Shown: positions 11,728-23,569 of the stretch, piece after piece
How positions within the stretch are numbered: the first letter of the stretch is position 1
Layout of the letters: each line of letters starts with the position of its first letter
Source: Larix kaempferi
Lineage: Eukaryota > Streptophyta > Pinopsida > Pinales > Pinaceae
NCBI GenBank assembly: GCA_027924585.1
Contig: BSBM01000764.1
Span: forward strand, 3,442,001 to 3,506,000
Reading direction: 5' to 3'
Length of the DNA: 64,000 nt
The notes under the pieces: model-generated
What the model was told of the DNA's origin: nothing
Seen by the model: only the letters and a program-made list of their open reading frames with translations
The model's database searches: none
Program-made: the position numbers and the translations under genes

Positions 11728-13204
11728 GCAAGCAATCTGACAGGTATGACTTACAAGTATGTTTTTAAATATGTTCATGATTAAGTTTATAATATGATTG
11801 TCTTCATGTTATTCAGTTTAGTAACAATCGTGTCTTATCACCCTTGTAAAAGTATGAATGCATGATAGAAGACATTCATTGGTTAGGGTTATGACACTTC
11901 TGATTGTATTATGATTCTAGTAATGCACTGTGGTGTTGTATGAAGATAATGTTATCCGCTAACATGAAATGTACAAATCAAGTTCTAGATCAAGACCATG
12001 GTGACATGAAGACAAAGACTCATCCATTGTCATGGATCACATAGAAGCTCTACTTACGAGGTATGTATATTTTGGTTCTACAATGGTTAACTTATGAGTT
12101 ATGTAGGTCATTGAACAGAGCAAGAAAACATTGCTAGACATAACTAGCAAATATGATAACCATGTATGTTTTTCCTACATCAAGTTAGAATCCTACCTTG
12201 TGTTAGGATCTTATACCTTTGTATGATTAATAATGATTATTCATGAAGTTAGAAATTTAAGTAAGCAAGGATTTATGCATATTATGTCTCTTATCTTGAT
12301 TGAAGATATGACTAACCAGAAGAGTCCTATGGTCAAATAAGAATATGCATGAGTAAAAGAAGTCTTCCCTGAAACCTTGAGTACTAATGCTTATTATCTG
12401 TGTTTGAAATGATCATGACTATACATGTTTAAGATTATGTTGTTTTAATATTTATACTAATGAATGTATGATTACATATGAGATCTTGAGGATGGCAAAA
12501 TCATGACACTAGTGCACAATTAAGCATGCATAGTGGTCCAGGATGAATATGAGTTCAAGACAGGTAAACCAGGAAGCAAAGATCAAGAGGGAGCACACTC
12601 CAATAGTTTCTGCAAGGCAACAAAGATTGAGAGGGAGTCCACCCAACAAACAAACAAACAAACAAAGATAAGTATTTGAATTATCATTTCTTGTATATTT
12701 GATTGTTTAAATAATATTGTTCATACTTATGTTTCTAGACTTAGGTTGTGTATTATGCATATTAGAATAATTGCATTAATGAACAGTACACTACTAGTAC
12801 GCATGTAATGGGTAAGTGGCCTATGGAACTGTACAACATTCCATTGCTACTTATCTAGAATGAAACCTCTTTGCTGACATATTGAGAGTTGTGCACACTC
12901 TTAACAATGTTCTGGTAGAGATTGGAAGGCATCTAGGAAGTCACAGGATATGGATAAATGTTGTATTGAAGCATTGGCTAAAATAATTGCATGACTGTAT
13001 GACATATTTCTTTATGTGTAAGAAGTTGTTCTGAAAAGTATGAGATGTTTCTAATCATGCAATTTAACTTGTTTTGTACGAAAGATCATATACCATCACC
13101 TACAAAAGAAGGACTACAAAATTTGTTCCAACAACGAAGTTCAAACTATCTATTGAAGATATTGAAGAATCTAAAGTTCCCAGGATACAGGATACAGTAA
13201 AAAG
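11728..13204 (+). other. Copia A interior without recognisable protease or integrase
   Basis: A complete copia element would carry protease, GAG-pre-integrase and integrase here (about 1.7 kb). I see only a weak DSSNA-like echo of a protease active site near 11905 and otherwise stop-filled, A+T-rich sequence. Purine tracts at 12587-12594 and 12629-12636 (AAGAGGGA / GAGAGGGA) resemble PPTs. The region may have been replaced by recombination. A (CAAA)n microsatellite lies at 12644-12667. Confidence 0.55.
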
Positions 13205-14029
13205 ATGCCATGGGTCGAGAAGTACCAATCGATCATGTTTGGGATGTGGTCCCAAGACCTTAAGGGAAGTTTGTTGTGGCTTCCAAGTGGATCTATAAGA
13301 TCAAGCATGCTGCAAATGGTAGCATAGAGAAATACAAGGCAAGGTTTGTAGCTCGTGGCTTCTCTCAGAAAGAGGGAAGAGACTATGAAGAGACCTTTGC
13401 TCCTAAGCCAGATACACTTCCATCAGATCAGTACTTGCTCTGGCTATAATGATGAAATGGAAGGTAAACAGATGGATGTCAAGACAACCTTCTTGAATGG
13501 TGTAGTAGAAGAAGAAGTGTATGTGGAGCAGCCACTCAGGTTTGAGACACATGACCGAGGATCACATGTGTTCAAACTAAAGAAATCCCTGTATGGTTTG
13601 AAACAGGCACTCAGGACCTAGTATGGCAGGATAAATGGCTTCCTATCCAGTTTGGGATTTACTAAGAGTAAAGTGGATTCCAACCTTTACTACAAGGTTG
13701 AGGAAGGCAATCCAATGATACTACTATTGTATGTGGATGACCTATTTGTAACAAGAGAGGATAGGTTGATTGCCGACACGAAGAGGAAGCTTGCTGCCAA
13801 GTTTGAGATGAAGGACTTGGGTATGATGCATTATTTTCTTGGTATGGAGGTGTGGAAAAGTGCAGATGGAATCTTCCTTGGACAAGGGAAGTATGCAGTA
13901 GATATCCTAAAGAGGTTTGGGATGATGGACTGCAAGGCCATGGCCACACCTATGGCATCGAACCTAAAGTTTCTGTGTGATGCTTCATCTGAGTCGGTTG
14001 ATGCTACGATGTATCGTCAGATGATTGGG
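13205..14029 (+). pseudogene. Copia A reverse transcriptase, N-terminal part (split)
   Basis: RNA-dependent DNA polymerase of the copia type (RVT_2). Visible in order: [61 protein letters not shown] (catalytic aspartates, codons 13730-13741), DLGMMHYFLGMEVW and ATPMASNLK. A TAA sits at 13261-13263, at least one frameshift lies around 13425-13450, and a TAG replaces the usual Trp at 13619-13621. From 13652 the frame is open up to the insertion point. The domain stops inside MYRQMIG at 14029, exactly where a solo LTR inserted; it resumes at 21930 with SLMYLTNT. The element is dead both by point mutation and by the insertion. Confidence 0.93.
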
Positions 14030-15839
14030 TGTAATGTACCCACCCTTGGACCTAGTGCAAGGAAGGGAACCTGATGCCATTCTATGGGTATTTTCATAAA
14101 ACTCAGCCAATTCATTAGATGCCTACAGTTAAAAACCATGTGTTTAGATGCAAATCAAACAAATATGCACAGCGAAAATAAACTCATCCACACACATGTT
14201 TTCATATGCACTCAATATATCAATAATAGTCATTAATTTAAACACTGCATAGGCAAAACACATAGGCAGAAAAACACTTATCTTTGTTGTGCAATTGTCC
14301 CAAAAAACTAGTTATGTCGCTGCAACGTTCCTCCCAACCATAGGTCTCTGCCCAGCCTATATTATTTCAGCACTCAGAGACCACCCCCGAGCTGGGCATG
14401 ATATCTACAAGGAAAAGGGAACCCTTAAACACAGCACAGCCCAAAGCAATGGATACCTAACTCAACCCCAGCATTCTCTTGCACCCAAAACTCAGATATG
14501 GGCTCTGGAACACACTTTCAGTAGTGGGACTTAGGAACTAGATGGACAAGGGTTTTCCCCAAAACATAGGCCCAACAAAAATGGATTTGTGAGAGGAAAA
14601 TCGTCCATAGGGAAGAAATTATTTCTCCCACAGATATACAAGAAATCAGTGAGTCAAAACAGCCTCTATGGTCCCCAAATCGATTTCCCTTTCTTCCCCA
14701 TTGTTACACAACACAAAAACGCCCTTCCCAGCTAGGAGATTGAAGAAAGACACAGCAAAACCACGGGGGGGTCAGTTGGTAGGCAATATCCTATCACGTC
14801 CATTCATATTGGGGAATAAACTATGATACAAAAATGAGAAAATATATTGCCTTGTATTAAGGGGCCAAGGGGGCTTAATTATGTTATATGGAAATACAAA
14901 TATTTAGGGTATATTTTATTACATTTTGTGCAGAAGCGGTGGAGGGGAGGTCGACAAGCGATTTTCCATGTAATCACCCTAGAATACCTTGTGAACAAAA
15001 TCCAAGCTAATTCGTTGACTTTACAATTTACTCATCGCCATTACTTGTATGTTTATAGGTACATATGATAATCATCTCAACATATAGCATATGCATAACA
15101 GTACAATATCATGAACATAGGTTTCTTGTTCTCTCTAAATTGTGAACTATATTATCATGATTCATTGGAAAAATCACTATCATGCATGAATATATAAGCA
15201 ACTATTACCAAAATATCATCTATAATTCAAGAAATATCTTCAAAGCATCCATTTAATACATGGATATTATTAGTCCACGATGACCCTACAAAAGGTTATC
15301 ATTAAATACATTCATGTTATCATCACGTTATCATATGAGTGATATGTGATCTCGTCAAGATATTGATTGTCTTTTGATCATCATTTTTCATCTTGCAACA
15401 AAAATATTGACATTTTATAGGGCAAGTATAGGTGACACATTAATCATGCTAAAAAATTTCAAATATTTTCCCATCAAATCATCTAGAGTCACAACAATGT
15501 ATTCTTATCCAAAAAATGAAATTGAGCAATAAGCGAAATTGAGCAATAAGCTATTGATGGCATTAAGGGTATGCCTTACACTATCGAAATCAAAATCACA
15601 TTTCCATGTCTATCATCAAATTAGCAAGCACATTAGTTGTTACCTCACCATCTCTTCGCCTACTTGTGTATATTTAATCATTATGTATGGTTCTAAGGTC
15701 TATTCACATATTTGGCGTGTATTTGGCTTACCTCCCTCAAAAGATTGTATACCGAGGAGTTTTGACAACATGTCATTCCAATCCTCATTGGCTTCAATGT
15801 GCCAATCCCTAAGGTTGTAATTCAATATTGTCTTGATGA

Positions 15840-16560
15840 TAACAATTCCTTGAGGAGTTTTCTTTATTTTTTTATTTATTATAGATAGTTATACATTTAT
15901 ACATTAATATTTTCTAAATAAAATATAGAATAGTTGTTGTTTTTTTTGTTTTTTTTTAATATAAATAAAAATATTAAATTTTGAAAACTTCAAATAAATA
16001 ATATTTGGATTATTAACAATTTATTTATTTATTGATATAGGGTTTGAATTTAAATGTATTTATTTTTTTCAAATATTAAACTAAATAAGAATTTATTTAA
16101 TATATAAACATTATTTATTTCAATATTATTAAATCACATTTTTTATGTTTATAATTATTTAATGTATAAGAAGTATTTATTTCAATGTTATCTAATCACA
16201 ATTTTCTTATTTTCTTTTTATTATTAAATTTTAAATATATTAAATAATTAAATAGATGTGTTTTCTTGTTTAAAAAAAAATTGTGTTTTCACAGTGTCAC
16301 AAATATCAAACTAAACTTCAATTTGCTACTTAACTTTCCTTTATTAGAGTTCTAATAAATAAAGTAAATTTCTCTTTATTAACTTTTTATTAATATAATA
16401 AATTATAAATTAATATAATAATAAAGCAAGTAAACAATAACAAAAACTATAGATTATTATTTTATCATTATTATGATGATAAATTAGTCTTAGTTATTAA
16501 AACCAAACCCATTATTCATTGTTTTTTACTTATTACATAATCTAATCCTTTACATTTTCT
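15840..16560. other. Very A+T-rich tract
   Basis: About 700 bp dominated by runs such as TTATTTATTTATTG and long A or T stretches, inside the hAT-like element. I see no coding signal. Confidence 0.6.
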
Positions 16561-17359
16561 CGTCATATGGATGTGAGTGCACCAAAAACTAAGCTGTTGT
16601 AACAATAGTTGTTCGTGATCCAGCTATCGTTTGATCATTTTGGCAACAAAGTGTTGTACGAATATAGTATTAGTGGGTGATCCACATAGAACACTTAATT
16701 AAAATTAATATTTTTTATCATGAACTAATCTGGATATTGAAACACTATACACTTTTACCGAAGGAGGTTTTAGACTTATGTTGGTGGAATTTAATGTACT
16801 CAAAGTACATATGAGGTATTTACTCCACCTGTAGATCTCGTCACAGTATACATTTAAATCTCAGCCATGTATTAACCTTTTGGATCTTTAACCCGGTTTG
16901 TAAAACATAATTGCAACTCTAACGAGCCGGATAGATTATGATTGTGCAGTTTTAATTGCAAATCAGAACAAGCGTGGAAGGACCGAGGCAAAGCTGGACG
17001 ATATAGCTAGCCGGACGAGCTCATAAATGTGAAAAGATTTTTTATTTTTTATTCTAATGTTAAACATACAGATACAAATTTCATTTTTGTAATTTGATTA
17101 TAGTTTTTAATGTCAAAGAAATTTTGGATATCAATCGATTTCGATATATGGTGCCTTCGACAAGTATAAAAAAGTGGTATGAAATAAATTTTGCCACTCA
17201 TTGGATTTCTTGGAGGATCTCATTGGATTTCTTGGAGGATCTCAGCTTTTAATATATGTACACTACTACAATAAATGGATAGTAGAATTGATGGAAACCT
17301 CGACCTACTAGCCTACACGTGGCATGGTAGATATCCAGCTCCTAGAATTCGTACTCACA

Positions 17360-18540
17360 TTAATTTAATCTCGACTATGGTGAAAGATTGGAATGCAACT
17401 CACTCTTTCGAACTCACTCCTTCGAATTTTCTAGGGTTTGTTCAATGAGCCCGGAGGGTTCTTTCTCTGCGAGACTCTGTTGCATGCAAATGGTTACTCA
17501 TCTCCTGGGTTGACTCGACGTGAACCAATTTGGGATTTCTCCTTCCGATATGCTTCTTATACCCATTTTATCTTCAGTCTGTTACGCTAGTCCGGTTAAG
17601 GGTTGACTTGAATAATGAATGTTTTGATACGCAGGATTTGCAGAGGTTAGCCTATCTACCCGTCCAGGTTTTTTCATTCAAGATCGACCATTTTACTACT
17701 GCTTTAAAGGGTATGTCACGAAACACTATAGCGAACTCTTTTCCTACTTCAACAAAAATAACTGGCACTTATGGTATAAGTTTCTGTGCAAATTTGTTAT
17801 TTCACTGGATATTTAGTTCGTGCTGATCAAATAAGCTCAGCCTTTAATGTACCATAGTGTACACTGTTTGCATCACTAGTGTAAAACGTTTTAAAATTCC
17901 ATTATTTTTAAAGTAAAGCGTAACTTTGGATGTGAAGTTGGGTTCTTTATCAGATTCACAATTGAGTTTCCAGCGTGGTAACCCCATTTCCTACCTACCA
18001 GATTTACCATCTTAAGGACTAATTGATCCAAGTAGCAATGCCAGGTAGGTTCAATCCCAGTGTTGAGGCACTCATTTAAGGTGCCTATGCCTTCTTGGTT
18101 GGATATTTTGAAACAACGGACCATACTTACTGACAGATGCACCTTTTTCTGAAGTTGACAAGCTGATTGTTGATTAATTACGTTTATAATGTGAGCTTAG
18201 ACATATTCTCAGAGATTGCCCCAATAGAGACCTTATCTTGCGGGATAAAACTTCATCATGTATGGTCTTTAGAATTTTTCGGGCCCTGGCCATTGCTTAC
18301 CTCCCACGAAAGATCCTTGGTTGTATATTAATTTATAGGGGGAAATCTCCACCATTTATGGCAACTTAAACCTTAGGACCCCGTCGATAGACACTACTGC
18401 TGCTATAAGATGTGGACTGTTGATTTTATTTAGCAGGGTGAACCGTGGTCATTCGTGGTACTAGCTATAATTGTCTCTGCTACCTATGCTGCCACCTAGA
18501 AGTTAAGTAAAAGCGGAGGGAGATGTTGATGTAGCTACTA
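17360..18540. other. Balanced-composition stretch, no gene recognised
   Basis: Inside the hAT-like element, base composition is less A+T biased than the surroundings. Open frames at 17530-17826 (+) and 17891-18142 (-) are short and unrecognised. A captured host segment is possible but unproved. Confidence 0.3.
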
Positions 18541-19133
18541 AGCATTAGGATGACCATCATACCTAGTGGCAGATTACTCCATCTATTTTAGTTTTCTTTC
18601 TTTTTATTTTTTAGTTAAATAATAGACAGTAACATAATTATATTAAAATTCAAGATAATATTGACAAGGATTACATATCCACCTGGATGCCTGACTCACT
18701 AGGGAGATCGGCAATTAGGGTCAACATCTTATAAAAAGGTATGATTTGACGACCTGTAGAATGTTATTTCCTTTCTATGTATTTGACAGTTGGTCATAAA
18801 ATGGACACGTCTCTGGTTACCAAGTGTCTCTTTTTAGTTGCAGAGTAATCTTCCAAGAAGATGCTAGTTGTCAGGAATAATAATTTTAGATAGATAATAT
18901 GGAACAACTTCTACTTTGGGCATAAAAAATTTCAGACCGTAGATTTGACATTCACGAGATTACATCTCCCGTCATAGTTTTTAATACTTGTCTAAAGGTA
19001 TATCCAATACGTATTTTTTCTTCCCTTCCGTTGGCTGACGTATCAGTTGATGTTGATGATTGAAGATTGGTGTGTAATGCACACTTGCAAATCATTGTCC
19101 ATTACTAGCTATTACATCACATCCAAACTGTAG

Positions 19134-19472
19134 CTAATTTTTAATAATGTATACAATACTTACTCTTTCTCCACTTCCCACGCGAGTATGTAATCTTAAT
19201 AATATATGAAAATCCTTACCGGTTACATCCAAAGTGCGGCTATGTTCAATCTTATGTTTCATGCTTTCATACAACATGTTTACAATGTGCAACAAAGTTG
19301 GATAGGACTCTTCGGCGGCCGAGAATTCCATAATTTTTACTTCTAATTCATAGACTTGGTGGACGGCGAAATTGAAGGATAACCTAAACACAATTCTTTT
19401 TTGAGATTCAACTTTGCTAATATGGCAAAGGAAAGTAAAGAAGATTTTACTGTTCCTCCACATTGACCCCAA
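19134..19472 (-). pseudogene. Exon-like ORF, possible captured host gene fragment
   Basis: A 112-residue frame that I do not recognise by family. Its middle part (KVESQKRIVFRLSFNF ... MEFSAAEESYPTLLHIVNML) has the composition of a real soluble alpha-helical protein, unlike the stop-filled surroundings. On the minus strand it is bordered by intron-like signals: a TTTGCCATATTAG acceptor just before KVESQ, then a GTAAGG donor after LDVTG and a second, GTAAGTAT donor after GSGE. The simplest reading is one exon of a host gene carried inside a transposon, as Pack-MULEs and some hATs do. It could equally be a remnant of the element's own gene. Confidence 0.4.
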
Positions 19473-19830
19473 CCGTTGACCTTCAAATTTTGTTATCCTC
19501 CTTCCAAAGGGTTTTTTCCAATTTTGTTGAATTCTGAATGAAATTATTTGTGAGATGATCCCGTGGATTAGATATGATTTTCTTGTTTTCTTTTTAAAGA
19601 TTAAATTAAGTAGAATTTTTTTTACAGTAGGTTTAGGTAATTTTTTTTTATGATAATTAACTAGTAAGTTAAAAAAAATGTTTTATCGCCATAAATCTCA
19701 TTTAATTTTATTCCCCATGTTTGGTATAATAAAACTAGTTTTGATCGGGCGGGATTTAAATAGTGAAATGTGGCATATCAATTTCAAGGATAGGCAAGAG
19801 AGTTATAGAATCATTCGAGTTTCATTAATC

Positions 19831-20135
19831 AGTGTTTATATTACTGGCCCAATTTGAAATCGAATTGATCAAGCAGAGATCGACTTTGTATAATCGATTA
19901 CAGGGTTCGATCCAATGATAAAACGAATTAATTTCATTATTTCCGGTGTTGGATTTCATACACAGTTACAATGTTTCCATTATCAATCGTGATCGATTTG
20001 AAATCTATCACTACCAATCGGTATTTATAATACTGACCCAATTTGGAATCGATTTGATCAAACAGGGATCGAATGTGTACCTTCGATTACAAGGTCTGAT
20101 CAAATGATGAAATGAATTCATTATATTATTTTGAT
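19831..20135. repeat. Pair of ~110-bp diverged direct repeats
   Basis: The block around TTTATATTACTGGCCCAATT (19835) recurs around TTTATAATACTGACCCAATT (20024), 189 bp later. Both copies continue through GATCAA(G/A)CAG(A/G)GATCGA and end near AATGAATTCAT-like sequence. Divergence is roughly 15-20%. Confidence 0.75.
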
Positions 20136-21929
20136 TTATTTAAAATTCATTTGATTTCCCCTCTTTTGGTGTTTCCTAAATTCGAAACCCAATCATGAAT
20201 TGGCCCTTGAATTTCCTTGAATACCTATATTGAATATATTGAGTTATATTTGGCACACTCGTAATTGAAATTTCCATTCTTATATGCAAGGAATCCTTCT
20301 TAATATTGTATTGGAACTAAAATGAACATAGGTGAAAATCTAAATCCTTGTTTACATACCTTATGTGTTATCATTACCATGAAATGGTATCATATAAGTT
20401 TCACCATCTGTGTATCTTTATATCTATTGCATGATTGAAACTTAACAATGGATATTTTTTCCTCTCTCGTAAAGATAAAATGAATTAGATATATTAACCG
20501 ACGAAAAGGTAACTAAATGTTTCTAATTCCCTTGATTGCAAGAATAAATGTAGAGGAAGTGAAGGCAATTCATTGAATCTTGTGAATGACCCAAATCCAA
20601 GATATGCACAGGATCATATGGTGTTATTGGAAAGTAAGAGGAAGTTTTCTATGTTCATTTGGTTTCAAACATCAATGATGCTTGTTTTGATAGGAAGGTA
20701 GGGAAGTCCATCCACGAAAGGGTTTCAATTTTGTATTTTTATGGAGTTTAATTTATTAAGCTTATAGAAAACATGAGCTCTCTATGGCTATACTTGTATT
20801 TACATGATATGAAATTTGTAGATTGGTAGGTTGTGGTTTGAAACATCCGTAATTCTCCTCTTTTCTAAGCATTGCATTGACTATTGGACTATCTGTCTTT
20901 TACATTCTTTGTTACATTGATCTCTTGATGGGTTTCCTTTTACTCATTTTACCTTCCCCATTACTATTTCATTGGGTCTTCCACTATCCAATGCTACAAA
21001 TTGATCAATCGCCCCTGCAATCTTAGTGGGATCATTGATAGTAGTATACTACTACTTTATTTAGCATCTTGTTTGCTTTATACTAAGATGCATTAGGGAT
21101 CTTGTTTGTTACACCTTGATAATATGATATAAAGGAGGTATTAAAAATGGGTTGATAAAAATGGATATCTACAATATCTGGTGAAAATAGGGGTTTTCTT
21201 AATTGGAAAGGTATATTGGGAGGGGGGTTCAACAATACAATTTTAGGAGGCATTTTCCAATATTTAGTGAAATTAGGGATATTCTTTAATATCCTGCGAA
21301 CGATGGTGCTATGTAACAAGTTCACTAAGTGAACCCCCCGTGAGCAAAACCATGGAGAAAAACACCCAGGTAGCTCTAAAATCGTGAGGGAGCAAGACTA
21401 ATGGTTGAATAATGGCTTGGAGGGGATTTCGTGGCTCATTTCTTGCACAAGAATCCAAACATGAAAATCTAGGAAGGGTGGTTTGCCCATACTCGAATTT
21501 GGACAGCCATACCTCTCCATTCCCCAAGGCATTAACTACCTCAACCAACTCTTGGGAGAGTAAATGATTGGGTACAAAAGTCAGCATGGGTAGTTGAGGG
21601 TTTGATGGGTTCTCTCATTGAAACTTGGCTTGACTTGATTGGCTCAAGGGTTTGAATATTTCCCTCCCAATTTCCTTGTAACATCATGCCCCCATCTCTT
21701 GTTGCATTACATAGCTAGTTGTGGGATTTTATATTAAAATGCATATTTACAATTCCCATGGTTCACTAGCACATGGGTAGCATAATTTCAAATACTTGCC
21801 TCTTCTAGATCGAGCATTCACTAGCGGGGCCTTGGCCTTGAGCTCCATGCTAGGAATCATACATAATATGCATACAATATTTACATTATAACCCAAAATA
21901 TTATAAGGGTCAAAATGGGGGACATTACA

Positions 21930-22597
21930 TTGGGTCCTTGATGTACCTGACGAATACATGACTAGATATTTGCTTTGCGGTGAACACCTTGAGCCAATAC
22001 TTGACAAATCCAAGACATGTTCACCTGATAGTTGCAAAGCATATTCTGAGGTACCTGAAGGGTACAGTTGACTATGGGATCAAGTATGAGGCGAATCAAA
22101 AGTTTAACCTGGAGGGTTATGTTGATTCGGCTTGGGCGGGCAGTGCCATTGATCATAAGAGCACTTTGGTGTGCTACTTCAGTATGGGATCCGGTATGAT
22201 CTCTTAGTTTAGCAGGAAGCAGTCCTGTGTGGCACTGAGTATAGCTGAAGCAGAGTATGTCGCATCTTGTTTCGCTAGTTGTGAGACAGTATGGCTCAGG
22301 AAGCTACTGTCTGATCTGTTTGATCTCCAGTTATGTGCTACTTGTATATATTGTGACAGCCAGAGTTGTGTGAATTTGTCGGAGAACCCAGTGTTTCATG
22401 ACAAGTCAAAGCACATTGAGATCAAGTATCACTATATCAGGGATATGGTGCAGAGAGGAGCAGTGAAGCTCCTGTATGTTGCGACAGACGAGCAGATAGC
22501 CGATGTGTTGACCAAGCCACTGGCAAGAGTGAAGTTTGAATACTTCAGAGGGAGACTTGGTGTGCTTCAGATCAAGATGCCTTCCAAGGGGAAGTGA
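21930..22597 (+). pseudogene. Copia A reverse transcriptase C-terminus and RNase H
   Basis: This continues the domain split at 14029. It reads SLMYLTNT, a TGA where the family has Arg, then LDICFAVNTLSQYL and the copia RNase H. Visible RNase H marks are YVDSAWAGSAIDHKST (first Asp), ALSIAEAEYVAS (Glu), IYCDSQSCVNLSENP (Asp) and KHIEIKYHYIRDMV. It ends with the usual DEQIADVLTKPLA and a TGA at 22595. A TAG at 22204-22206 replaces a residue before QFSRKQSC-like sequence. RNase H would remove the RNA template during reverse transcription. It is followed directly by the tandem repeats of the 3' untranslated region. Confidence 0.93.
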
Positions 22598-22624
22598 TGA
22601 GTCCGGAGACACAGATGCACATGA

Positions 22625-23062
22625 GCCATTCCAACATGGTTGAAGTTTGTCTTACCATGGTCATTGATGTAAGGGCTGGAGCCATTCCGACATGTTTGAA
22701 GTTTGTCTTACCATGGTCCTTGATGTAAGGGCTTGAGCCATTCCGACATGGTTGAAGTTTGTCTTACCATGGTCGTTGATATAAGTGTTGGGCCATTCGA
22801 GCATGGTTGAGGTGTGTCTTCCCATGGCTGCGATATAAGTGGTGGGCCATTCGAGCATGGTTGAGGTGTGTCTTCCCATGGCTGCGATATAAGTGCTATG
22901 CCATTCCTAGCATGGTTGAGGTGTGTCTTCCCATGGTTATGGATATAAGTACGGTGCCATTCTCACATGGTTGAGGTGTGTCTTCCCATGGAGTAGATAT
23001 AAGGGATGATCCTTTCACGGATGGTTGAGGTGTGTCTTCCCATGCCGGTGAGTGTAAGTGTT
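22625..23062. repeat. 54-56-bp tandem repeats in copia A 3' region
   Basis: About eight units contain GCCATTC..CATGGTTGA(A/G)GT(T/G)TGTCTT(A/C)CCATGG. Unit starts are 22625, 22681, 22737, 22792, 22846, 22900, 22956 and ~23010. The first three units form one subtype (TTGAAGTTTGTCTTACC) and the later five another (TTGAGGTGTGTCTTCCC), so expansion came in two waves. Confidence 0.93.
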
Positions 23063-23139
23063 GTGTGATGTGCATCTAATTCGTGATCCATGGACGATGA
23101 GGTGATCTGAAGATGATGATGTGACAATATGGTACACAG

Positions 23140-23262
23140 GTTGTTGCAGAGGCATATGATCAGTCCTGAGATGCTCTTGCAGGTTTTGCAGAGGCAGTGT
23201 AATCAGTCCTGGGAGATCTTGCAGATTTTGCAGAGGCAGTATAATCAGTCCTGAGGTGTACC
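23140..23262. repeat. 42-bp tandem repeat, three units
   Basis: GCAGAGGCA...ATCAGTCCTG recurs at 23146, 23188 and 23230, in the 3' untranslated part of copia A. Confidence 0.88.
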
Positions 23263-23287
23263 TACTTGATGGCTTGCTCGCAGAGAT

Positions 23288-23407
23288 GTTGAAGACCTAC
23301 ATGGAGGCTAGGCCTACATCCAGCATGAAAAAGGTTTGGCTCTGTAGATGATGAAGACCTACAGGTGGTGGGCCTACATCGAGTATGAAAAATGACTGGC
23401 TCTGTAG
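23288..23407. repeat. 62-bp tandem duplication
   Basis: GAAGACCTACA...GGCCTACATC.AG.ATGAAAAA..TGGCTCTGTAGA occurs twice, starting at 23291 and 23353. It is followed by a GAT-rich trinucleotide tract (23440-23510). Confidence 0.85.
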
Positions 23408-23560
23408 AACTTCCTATGACGAGTAGATTGGAGATTGATTGAGATAGCAGTAGCAGTGATGATGACGATGATGATGATTCGATGACGATTATCCAGTGAC
23501 GATGATCCAAAGAAGAAGACTTGTGCTAGCATATCTGTGTCGACAAATACCTTCCTAGTT

Positions 23561-23569
23561 AAGAGGGAG
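23561..23569 (+). other. Polypurine tract of copia A
   Basis: AAGAGGGAG stands immediately before the right LTR. It is the usual primer position for plus-strand DNA synthesis. Confidence 0.85.

Larger units (their letters stand above)
14762..21342. mobile_element. DNA-transposon-like element with 8-bp TSD (hAT-like)
   Basis: The 8-mer AGCAAAAC flanks this segment exactly (14754-14761 and 21343-21350). The ends are inverted: CACGGGGGGGTCAGTTGG on the left and, reversed from the right, CACGGGGGGTTCACTTAG, 15 of 18 matching. An 8-bp TSD is typical of the hAT superfamily. A MULE (9-11 bp TSD) remains possible because the next two bases, CA, also match on the right. The 6,581-bp interior has no transposase I can recognise, so it is probably non-autonomous. 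It includes an A+T-rich tract (15840-16560), a gene-like G+C-balanced stretch (17360-18540) and an exon-like frame on the minus strand (19180-19440). It interrupts the solo LTR. Confidence 0.7.
14030..21929 (-). mobile_element. Solo LTR of a gypsy-type element inside copia A, itself interrupted
   Basis: TSD TTGGG is perfect: 14025-14029 and 21930-21934. Joining across it restores the copia RT frame. The insertion starts TGTAATGTACCC and ends GGGACATTACA, so it has TG...CA ends. Its first 730 bp and last ~580 bp match, piece by piece, the start and end of the LTR at 39455-41352. They share the AATGCAAGG-AGGGAAC start, a CCCAACCATA..TCTCTG block and a 29-bp identical block near the right end. 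With the inner insertion (14762-21342) and its TSD removed the LTR is 1,311 bp. No internal retroelement region is present, so it is a solo LTR left by LTR-LTR recombination. Orientation is inferred as minus from the related LTR, which is followed by a reversed PPT. Confidence 0.85.

Noticed and set aside
13662-13949. Antisense ORF of 95 codons
   Set aside because: Shadow of the copia A reverse transcriptase.
22661-22879. Minus-strand ORF with repeated MGRHTSTMLEWP-like peptide
   Set aside because: It is a reading of the 54-56-bp minisatellite; there is no start context and the plus-strand repeat explains it.
22625-23062. Regular repeats considered as a CRISPR array
   Set aside because: There are no unique spacers; whole units are repeated, and the locus lies in a eukaryotic retroelement.
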